Source: Pseudanabaena minima
GTDB taxonomy: Bacteria; Cyanobacteriota; Cyanobacteriia; Pseudanabaenales; Pseudanabaenaceae
DNA: 64,000 nucleotides
Direction of reading: 5' to 3'
Assembly (NCBI RefSeq): GCF_051131155.1
Contig: NZ_CP159508.1
Location: 3,782,001-3,846,000, forward strand
Shown here piece after piece: positions 58,701-64,000 of this stretch. Position 1 is the first letter of the stretch. Every line of letters begins with the position of its first letter. Under the pieces are notes generated by a model. That model made no database searches. It saw only the letters and a list, made by a program, of their open reading frames with translations, and was not told where the DNA came from. Position numbers and translations under genes: made by a program.

Positions 58701-59824
58701 GCTTCAGCTTTTTGGCGATCGCTTAGTTCTTGTTGTAGTTGTTGATAGAGTAATTTTTCGCGGTACAACTGCTGCTGTAAATTGACCTCACTGTGATTAC
58801 GTTCAATGGCAATGCTTGCAGCATAGGTAGTATTCTTAATCACCTTGAGCTCTTCTATCGATGGCTGTAGTAAATCGCGATAGTATAGGATGCAAAATCC
58901 TAGAACTTTCTGTTGATTACGTGCAAGAATTGGATTACTCCACAAGGCTTTAAAACCGTAAGATATTGCTAACTTTTTATAGTTTTGTAAATGGGAATTA
59001 TTAATATCATTTATATTTACACTTCTACCCTCAAGGGTATTGCCAAAAACTGGTGTAATTTTATCCAGAGAAATATCATTAAGGACATGACTAAAATTCT
59101 TTGGCAAATTAGGTTCAGCAACACATTTAAGGTTGTTTTGATTGTCAATTACTAAAATAGAACATAGAGAATCATTTGTTTGTAAATCAATTAAATGTGA
59201 AAGGAGATTAAATGTTTCTGCAAGGGGATCTCCCATAGCAATGCACCCTAGGCAACGATTTTGGATTTCTAGTAATGATTCTGAAAGATTATATTTACTG
59301 CATTCTATCTTTATATCTTGTTCAAAAAATCCTTGCTGGGCTTGATTCTGTTTAGCCTGTACCTCAGAGAAGCTATTATTAAATATAAACTTTTGCAATT
59401 TTTCATTGGTATTGGTGACTTCCCGTTTTAACTGAGATTGAGAGATTGCGTTCCTAATTGCCGAAAAAGTTAATTCTTGATTTAGAGATTCTTTAATTAA
59501 ATAATCATGATAATCCCATTGCAGATTGGATACCGATTTCTCCATGAGTGTATTTATCAAAAGCACTACAGGGATTTGAAGCAAATTCATCTGTTGTAAA
59601 AAACTTGATCCATCTAGGTTAGGTAATTCCCAATCCAACAAAATACAATCGGGCTTTTTGAGTAGACAAGTTTCTATGAACTCTAAATGTGGCTGGCAAA
59701 GTTGAATATGGTAAGAGTTTTGACGATGTTTTAAAGTACTTGCATGGTTAGACAAAGAAAGATGCTGACAAGCCCAATCGTTGCTAGCTGTGATAATTAA
59801 GACTTTATATTCAGAGATCGCCAT
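55745..59824 (-). CDS. Multidomain histidine kinase with DXCF cyanobacteriochrome GAF
   Basis: This is a 1359-residue cytosolic kinase. Order: degenerate receiver (about 5-125; Asp64 in CILLDWELPNLDG), GAF (about 195-345), three PAS domains (about 380-505, 515-630, 640-765), two phytochrome-type GAF domains (about 785-940 and 960-1110), then HisKA_2 with His1160-His1161 (EVHHRVKNNLQ) and HATPase (NELISNSLKYAF, DDGIGLP). The last GAF has Cys1064-His1065 (bilin-attachment site) and a DXCF motif with Cys1036, the pattern of DXCF cyanobacteriochromes. The GAF before it has Cys875 followed by Leu. It should therefore sense light, probably with a phycoviolobilin/phycocyanobilin chromophore. Confidence 0.9.
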   Translation of the reverse strand: MAISEYKVLIITASNDWACQHLSLSNHASTLKHRQNSYHIQLCQPHLEFIETCLLKKPDCILLDWELPNLDGSSFLQQMNLLQIPVVLLINTLMEKSVSNLQWDYHDYLIKESLNQELTFSAIRNAISQSQLKREVTNTNEKLQKFIFNNSFSEVQAKQNQAQQGFFEQDIKIECSKYNLSESLLEIQNRCLGCIAMGDPLAETFNLLSHLIDLQTNDSLCSILVIDNQNNLKCVAEPNLPKNFSHVLNDISLDKITPVFGNTLEGRSVNINDINNSHLQNYKKLAISYGFKALWSNPILARNQQKVLGFCILYYRDLLQPSIEELKVIKNTTYAASIAIERNHSEVNLQQQLYREKLLYQQLQQELSDRQKAEAALRESQKFIQQIAEASPNILYLYNVQEQRNVYANREIYSILGYTSQDIQDMGADLFQRLIHPDDIGQVPINLARLHAAEDGTIIDMDYRMQHANGEWRWLHSRDSVFRRDEHGNILLLIGTAQDITDRKRSEEALQISEAHHRALIRAIPDLIMRTNRAGIYLEFLASPNFHVIGNISNMVGTHISQTISPAQCEERIAQIHKALDTNKVCIYEQIFDVDGTAQIEEVRIVPYTENEVLLLVRDISDYKLAEKRLKQSEKRFERIALSLPGYIFTVINKPDGSHYFEYISAGVERIHEVTIEQVLQSSTWLDEQHHPDDLADFVAASSHSVATMTPFKHEWRIITPSGKLKWLQLISLPEKINKDSTESDRITGSVARHGIVLDITDRKLAEIQVQQQANHQSLLSSISQRIRASLNLEETLNTTVAEIHQVLQSDRVLVYQIYANGTGAVIAESVSPRFTSILDNIYPEETFPAEVYDSYLNGKVCSLEDIETGSVSPCLVEFLQELQVRAKLVIPIIQDQILWGLLVIHQCDRTRAWQDTEIELLLQLSSQFAIAIQQTSLYQQLQLELRDRQRAEQLIRQQAGRESLLHDLMQRIRQSLDLPTIFDIATLEIRQFLQADRVGIFKFAPESNFNDGEFVAESVVPEFDSVVAAKFHDDCFGEQYAESYHYGKFQAVDDIYNAGLHQCHIDILSVFQIRANLVVPLLSGTNLWGLLCIHQCSSPRHWETEEISLVQQFSNQLAIAIQQASLYQQVQEELVHKEALYMQLANELHQKKVLLKEVHHRVKNNLQVMSSLLRMQFRKTTPELKVLIEEYQNRIQSMALIHAQLHNNEDLANINFQEYISDLMANLFQCYVNHSEHIEYKLDVINIFLPLEQSISLGLIINELISNSLKYAFPHGSGAINIQLTQTENQYHLIVADDGIGLPPDLDLASTESLGMQLVHSLTDQLEGTLLYNGKKGTKFQVFFPVVKSLSLSPYSNP

Positions 59825-59978
59825 ACATCTGTTAATTCAAATAAAGTGCCATGGATATAGCAGCACTCCTAACTAGATAGGTGAAGTACTTTTTTACCAG
59901 TGATTAGGAACTGACGACTGAGCATGAAATTCCTAACGAGAAGCTCGTAATATTTCTACAAAATATTTAGGTACGCTA

Positions 59979-60082
59979 TAAGTAGCTAGGCGCAATTAAA
60001 TATAAAATTCCAGAATCTTTGGCACACGTACGGCATGTACCAAAGGTTCTGGCTCCAGTTTTTAACTATGCCCAGATACTCA
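59979..60082. repeat. Palindromic element family A, copy 6
   Basis: The ends ataagtagctaggcgcaatt and aactatgcccagatactc match family A. The stem (60010-60052, ccagaatctttgg/ccaaaggttctgg, one wobble) has an unrelated core with a loop containing acgtacgg. Confidence 0.75.
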
Positions 60083-60103
60083 ACATTATAAAATGTTACT
60101 AGA

Positions 60104-60154
60104 TAAACGTCAGTTCGACGAAAGCAGAAAATGGCTATATCGAACTCATGTTAG
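60104..60154. repeat. Family C element without hairpins, copy 4
   Basis: The ends aacgtcagttcgacgaaagc and tatatcgaactcatgtta are those of family C, but the two hairpins between them are missing, leaving only agaaaatggc. This is the expected product of deletion between repeated aatgg sequences. Confidence 0.75.
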
Positions 60155-60289
60155 ATAAGCTAGTTAATCAAGAATACATTTATAAAAAAATGCCAAAAAT
60201 TCAAGTTCTACTTTATTTTGTACAACTCTAAAGTCAATTAAAGTAAACTGCAAAATTTGCCTAAGGACTTTGTCGTAAAATAAGGAACC

Positions 60290-60330
60290 AGATTTTTGGT
60301 GGCAAGGCAAATCCTCACCACCAAAAATCT
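60290..60330. repeat. Hairpin upstream of Ser/Thr kinase
   Basis: The arms agatttttggtgg/ccaccaaaaatct surround a 15-nt loop. It lies about 100 bp before the kinase start. Confidence 0.5.
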
Positions 60331-60429
60331 TAAATTGCAGATCTCTAATCGAGCTATTTCAAATGGGTTAACCTTACAGTCCACACTTTATTACTACAAG
60401 GCTAATCTTTAAGCCATATTTTAGGAAAA

Positions 60430-61833
60430 ATGATGGAAGAATTGCATCAAATTGGTGAGATTTTAGCCGATCGCTACGTGATTAAATCCTTACTAGGTCG
60501 TGGTGGTATGGCAACTACCTATGCAGCAAGCGATCGCCTTAGCAATCAATCCGTAGCTATGAAAGTATTGTCTCTAAGGCAATCTAGCCAGTGGAAAGCA
60601 ATTGAATTATTTGAAAGAGAGGCAAAGGTTTTAGCTAGTCTCAATCATCCACAAATTCCTAAATATCTTGATTATTTTCATATTGATTTGGAAAGCGATC
60701 GCCGATTTTATCTAGTTCAAGAATTGATTGAAGGAGAATCACTAGCGGCAATCCTCCAGAATGGCGAGCGCATGACGGAAGCAGAAGTAAAAGAGATTGC
60801 CATCCAAATCTTAACTGTGCTTTGCTATTTGCAAGAACTTTCACCACCTGTAGTGCATCGTGACATTAAGCCCCAAAACTTAATTCGTCGTCCCAATGGG
60901 GCGATCGCACTTGTGGATTTTGGTGCAGTACAGGATGTCTATCGGCATACGATCGCAGGCGGTAGTACGTTTGTCGGAACCTATGGCTATATGGCTCCTG
61001 AGCAATTTCGAGGACAGGCAAGTTGTGCATCGGATTTATATGGATTAGGCGCAACCCTAATGTTTTTACTGACTCAAAGAATTCCATCGGAATTGCCCCA
61101 AATCCGCATGAAAATTGATATCCGCGCCTGTACTAATGTTTCATCTGCATTTGCTGATTGGTTAGCAAATGTACTTGAACCTGTGACTGAAGATCGCTTT
61201 AATTCTGCACGTATAGCATTGGATGCATTGGAAGGTAGGAGTAATAACTATCAACCAATGAGCAACTATATTACATTGTTAAGAACGTCGGGCGAAGTCG
61301 AGAAAGCCCAAAAACTCAAACCTCTAGATACACGAATTCATTACGAAAGAACAAGCGATCGCCTCACATTTAAAATTCCTAGTCTTGGTTTTCGTCCTCT
61401 CACATTGTTCTTTGGCGGTCTGGCAATTCTTATTTACTGGAGCTTGGATAAATTCATTTTGCCTTACCTTAATACTCTTGGGCTGATATCCCAAATCCCT
61501 CTAGGTATAGTTGCATTTGTTGTTGGGCTGATGTCTTTGATGTGTGCTTTGCTATTTGGCTATGCATTGATCGGCAATATTTTAATTGAAGTGAATCGCC
61601 AAACTTTTGAAATTGCATGGTATTTGTGGGGAGTTCGTGTTGGTCGTGAGCGTGGCTATAACTCAGAAATTACAAGCATTGGCATTGTTGAGACTGTGTC
61701 AGGAAATGGTCAAAAAAATACACATTATTCGATCTGGATAGGAGAAAAGCAGTATAGTTTTGATTCAATTTTGATGGAAAAAGAAGAGATGGATTGGATA
61801 TTGGGTGAAATATTAAGTTTTTTAAGTCAATAG
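60430..61833 (+). CDS. Membrane serine/threonine protein kinase
   Basis: This 467-residue protein has an N-terminal Hanks-type kinase domain (about 16-265): glycine loop LLGRGGMATTY, Lys45 (VAMKVL), HRDIKPQN with Asp145, DFG at 163-165 and APEQF in the activation segment. Downstream are a linker, two hydrophobic segments (about 325-345 and 360-385) and a C-terminal domain with WYLWGVRVGRERGYNSEITSIGI. The catalytic residues are complete. Cyanobacterial Spk kinases of this type act in stress and motility; the target here is unknown. The TAG stop touches a family C element. Confidence 0.93.
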   Translation: MMEELHQIGEILADRYVIKSLLGRGGMATTYAASDRLSNQSVAMKVLSLRQSSQWKAIELFEREAKVLASLNHPQIPKYLDYFHIDLESDRRFYLVQELIEGESLAAILQNGERMTEAEVKEIAIQILTVLCYLQELSPPVVHRDIKPQNLIRRPNGAIALVDFGAVQDVYRHTIAGGSTFVGTYGYMAPEQFRGQASCASDLYGLGATLMFLLTQRIPSELPQIRMKIDIRACTNVSSAFADWLANVLEPVTEDRFNSARIALDALEGRSNNYQPMSNYITLLRTSGEVEKAQKLKPLDTRIHYERTSDRLTFKIPSLGFRPLTLFFGGLAILIYWSLDKFILPYLNTLGLISQIPLGIVAFVVGLMSLMCALLFGYALIGNILIEVNRQTFEIAWYLWGVRVGRERGYNSEITSIGIVETVSGNGQKNTHYSIWIGEKQYSFDSILMEKEEMDWILGEILSFLSQ

Positions 61834-61928
61834 CGGAAAATAGTAAGAATCGCTAAGCGATTCTTACTATTTTCCGCTATTTGCGGCGTACTTCGCACGC
61901 CGCAAATGGCTATATCAAACTCACGTTA
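61832..61928. repeat. Double-hairpin element family C, copy 3
   Basis: The first hairpin agcggaaaatagtaagaatc... with loop TAA (61832-61878) and second gctatttgcggcgtac/loop TTC (61876-61910) end in tatatcaaactcacgttaaa. In the first stem an A-T pair replaces the G-C pair of copy 2 in aatagtaag versus aatggtaag, changed on both arms. Confidence 0.85.
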
Positions 61929-61938
61929 AAATTACGAA

Positions 61939-62001
61939 GCAACCCAAGAGATTTATTGAAAGCATTGCTTAGCAATACTTTCAATAAATCTCTTGGGTTG
62001 C
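61939..62001. repeat. 30-bp hairpin downstream of kinase gene
   Basis: The arms gcaacccaagagatttattg.../...caataaatctcttgggttgc pair with one mismatch around a TTA loop. Confidence 0.75.
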
Positions 62002-62125
62002 ATTTGAGTGCAAAGTGTCGATTATCATGCTTTGGTAGGATGATGATATTTAGATATAAAGACTAGACTTTATTACAAAGATTTGGATAAAAAATCATTA
62101 TCAGCTAACTGGTGGAGATCATATT

Positions 62126-62407
62126 ATGAATACCCAAGAAGCGACCATCGAAGCCTTACAAAATCGAATTAAGTATCTGGAAGCACATCTCCATCTAGCT
62201 TTACAGGTTTTAAATGAAATTGAAGATAATTCTCAAACTGTAATAAAATCGCTGGAATATCAGCATCAATCTCAAACTATAGACATAGTTCCCACAAGCA
62301 AAATTGAACTGCCCACATTTTTACATGCCCGTTCTTGGAAACATAATCACCCTGATGTCATAAATTATGTAGATTCACGCGCTCGCCTAGTTGCCAAGGC
62401 TTCTTAG
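62126..62407 (+). CDS. Small coiled-coil hypothetical protein
   Basis: This 93-residue protein has an N-terminal coiled coil (EALQNRIKYLEAHLHLALQVLNEI) and a basic C terminus (WKHNHPDVINYVDSRARLVAKAS). It is preceded by GGTGGAG nine bases before the ATG. I do not recognise it. It is flanked by repeat elements on both sides. Confidence 0.6.
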   Translation: MNTQEATIEALQNRIKYLEAHLHLALQVLNEIEDNSQTVIKSLEYQHQSQTIDIVPTSKIELPTFLHARSWKHNHPDVINYVDSRARLVAKAS

Positions 62408-62484
62408 ACTTGTGGTACTTATGTTTATCAAAAAAGCGATGGTGTGTTCTACACGTCATCTCTTCTTTATAGAGACGCAAGAGA

Positions 62485-62555
62485 TAGCTAGGACAAATCA
62501 AAACCAAAAAGATGAGTAGCGGCGCTACTCATCTTTTTGGTTTTATGTCCTAAGC
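62485..62555. repeat. Palindromic element family B, copy 9
   Basis: A perfect 21-bp stem (62500-62544; aaaaccaaaaagatgagtag) with loop GGC is flanked by taggacaaatc and atgtccta. The apical part is shorter than in other copies. Confidence 0.8.
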
Positions 62556-62639
62556 GAAACTTACATTACTATAGTTTTCAGAAAATGTTCCTTTTACAAA
62601 TCAGAGAATTAATGTGAAAATTGCTATATTAATTCGTGG

Positions 62640-63398
62640 ATGAAAACTATGGAACTGGAAGATTTTTTTGCTTTAGTGCATCCTGCGATCGCGATTATTG
62701 TAGTGTTTCCCTTAATTGGCATTGTCACAAACCGAGCATGGCTAGTTCGTCAGCGCCGTCTGCAAGTCATCGAAGGAGAAAAAAGCAAAATCCCTCCAAT
62801 TGTGGGATCTGAACATGTAGCGATCGGTAATTGGTTGAGCATCTCCGTCGTAGGAGTTGCCCTATTGGGTATGGCTTATCCTATTTTTTCCAGATTTCTC
62901 AAAAATAATGTCTTCTCCACGGATTCTTGGCGGGCATTTTTTGTTGTTGCGATTTTCATAGCGACGATCGCTTCATTTACATTTCTATTTAAGGCGAAGG
63001 TCAAAATAGGACGAAATATCTTTGCAGCGCTAACATCGATTGGATTGATTGTATTAGGGGCGCAGCCAGAAGTATTTCGGCGGGACAATGAATGGTTTTT
63101 CTCTCACTATTACTATGGTATTGCTGCCTCGATATTGATGATTATTTCGGTAGCCATTACTCAAGATATCTACAAGGACAAACAAAATCGCTGGCGGAAT
63201 ATCCATATAGTTCTTAACTGCATTGCATTACTTCTATTTGTAGGACAGGGAATGACTGGTGCTAGAGATTTACTATCCATACCTTACAGTTGGCAAAAAG
63301 AGTATCTACGTTCTTGTGATTCTAAAACGAGAACCTGTCCAAAATCTACAGCTTTTTATGCTCCAATCAATGTGGAGCCTATGTACAGCAATTTATGA
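62640..63398 (+). CDS. DUF4079-family membrane protein
   Basis: This 252-residue protein has about six to seven hydrophobic helices. The N-terminal HPAIAIIVVFPLIGIVTNRAWLVRQRRLQ and central HVAIGNWLSISVVGVALLGMAYPIF, HYYYGIAASILMIISVAI, WRNIHIVLNCIALLLFVGQGMTGARDLL match the cyanobacterial DUF4079 pattern, which resembles a cytochrome-b561-like arrangement with conserved histidines (His14, His in SHYYYG, His in WRNIHI). Haem binding is inference. The function is unknown. Confidence 0.78.
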   Translation: MKTMELEDFFALVHPAIAIIVVFPLIGIVTNRAWLVRQRRLQVIEGEKSKIPPIVGSEHVAIGNWLSISVVGVALLGMAYPIFSRFLKNNVFSTDSWRAFFVVAIFIATIASFTFLFKAKVKIGRNIFAALTSIGLIVLGAQPEVFRRDNEWFFSHYYYGIAASILMIISVAITQDIYKDKQNRWRNIHIVLNCIALLLFVGQGMTGARDLLSIPYSWQKEYLRSCDSKTRTCPKSTAFYAPINVEPMYSNL

Positions 63399-63404
63399 TC
63401 AACT

Positions 63405-63505
63405 TATTTTGCTTAGGACATAAAACCCAAGAAGTGATTAGCGGCGCTTCGCGCCGCCACTCACTTCTTGGGTTTTGGTTTGTACTAGCTAACTCTTTTT
63501 CTGTT
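63405..63505. repeat. Palindromic element family B, copy 10
   Basis: The stem (63422-63476) has outer aaaaccc/gggtttt, the apical module inverted (loop TTC) and two mismatches in the left arm (gattag against cactca). Ends tattttgcttaggacat and ggtttgtactagctaactc are those of copy 1. Confidence 0.8.
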
Positions 63506-63626
63506 ATAGAATGAGAGATTAGAGATTGGAGACAAAGCCCTGACTTCTACAAAAATGTAAGGATTTAGTCTCCAAATCCTCTTTTGCAGCGATTTGCTAC
63601 TAAATTCTCTTATGTAAATTGCCATA

Positions 63627-64000
63627 GTGAAAATCAACAATATTCAGAAGTTTTTAGAACGAACTCCTAGCTCCATTTACCTTGCCCTTGCGGTCTTGAT
63701 TTTTGCATCTTCTAACTCGATTACCCGCAAAATCGTAGCCATTGGTAAACAGAACTTGATCGATGGCAGAAATCCCATCTCACTCTGTAACGTTTTGTTT
63801 GTGGGCAATATTTGTGCTTTTGGATTGATGGCTTTGATCTTTCATCGAGACTGGAAAATTAAGAACCTCAAAGCAATATCTCTTAAAAATTGGATTAGCC
63901 TCACTATCATGGGCATTCTATCAGGGGCGATCGCCCCAGCCTTAATCTTTACGGCACTTGAACAAACAAATGTGACTAATATCGTCTTAATTGGGCGGAT
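63627..64000 (+). CDS. EamA/DMT-family transporter (truncated by window edge)
   Basis: The first 124 residues of a drug/metabolite transporter-like protein start with GTG. Hydrophobic segments at about 17-33 (IYLALAVLIFASSNSITRK), 56-75 and 90-110 (GILSGAIAPALIFTALEQTNVTNIVLIGR) match the EamA repeat pattern. The rest lies beyond the window, so the substrate group cannot be assigned. Confidence 0.75.
   Translation, partial: MKINNIQKFLERTPSSIYLALAVLIFASSNSITRKIVAIGKQNLIDGRNPISLCNVLFVGNICAFGLMALIFHRDWKIKNLKAISLKNWISLTIMGILSGAIAPALIFTALEQTNVTNIVLIGR

Larger units (their letters stand above)
59825..60429. other. Repeat-bearing intergenic region
   Basis: The 605-bp gap between divergent kinase genes holds family A copy 6, a hairpin-free family C copy (60104-60154), and a hairpin at 60290-60330. 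The remaining AT-rich sequence shows no gene. Confidence 0.7.

Overview
The window is chromosomal DNA of a cyanobacterium. Signs of this are the many HIP1-type octamers (GCGATCGC), the acyl-ACP reductase / aldehyde-deforming oxygenase alkane pair, an SbtA-SbtB bicarbonate-uptake operon, a plant-type ferredoxin, a CPP1-like protein, a cyanobacteriochrome kinase and several cyanobacterial DUF families. Low GC, a GvpL/F-type protein and numerous palindromic intergenic elements would fit a Pseudanabaena-like filamentous lineage, but the genus is inference.

Layout. 0.2-6.6 kb: CPP1-like protein, Uma2 nuclease-fold protein, small membrane protein, sbtA-sbtB, murJ and petF. 7-11.2 kb: glyS and the alkane genes (ADO, AAR). 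11.9-22.7 kb: a CBS-PAS hybrid kinase, a hydroxyacid dehydrogenase, an aminotransferase, an SGNH hydrolase, a flavin-fold protein and a B12-dependent ribonucleotide reductase interrupted by a LAGLIDADG intein. 22.8-28.1 kb is an accessory island: an Abi-alpha-like protein, an antitoxin relic, a DUF6173 protein, an unrecognised 383-residue protein, a PIN toxin-antitoxin pair bounded by two copies of a truncated antitoxin start, and a DarT-DarG ADP-ribosylation module. 28.2-35.6 kb: conserved cyanobacterial proteins, GvpL/F, glycolate oxidase GlcD, a lipoprotein, a methylenetetrahydrofolate reductase-like protein, DUF3172 and tRNA-Ser(GCU). 35.7-38.1 kb: a methyltransferase, glycosyltransferase and MSMEG_0570-like set. 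38.5-44.1 kb: flavoprotein, MFS carrier, pentapeptide protein, TerC, gcvH and a GDT1-type cation exporter. 44.5-53.9 kb: a sensor kinase, a DUF1016 nuclease relic, sufS, an unusual adenylate-kinase-like protein, dprA, recJ and NADAR. 54-62 kb is a signalling block: a receiver-kinase whose phospho-acceptor His is replaced, a 1359-residue kinase with a DXCF-type cyanobacteriochrome domain, and a Ser/Thr kinase. The right edge holds DUF4079 and a truncated EamA carrier.

The most unusual property of the window is its intergenic DNA. At least four families of 50-130 bp palindromic elements recur: A (ends related to aagtagctaggcataa), B (ends related to atagctgtcgccat plus taggacataaaaccc), C (two adjacent hairpins inside gttcgac/tatcgaac ends) and D (accaattcac...). 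Ends and base-proximal bases are conserved, while the stem cores differ from copy to copy with both arms changed together. Several copies overlap gene ends and supply the stop codon (recJ, the glycosyltransferase). This behaviour looks like small non-autonomous mobile elements, possibly co-opted as terminators.

Functional links are mostly thematic: carbon uptake and photorespiration (SbtAB, GlcD, GcvH), manganese or other cation export (TerC, GDT1), and ADP-ribose chemistry (DarT, DarG, NADAR). All assignments are from reading the sequence; no database search was possible.
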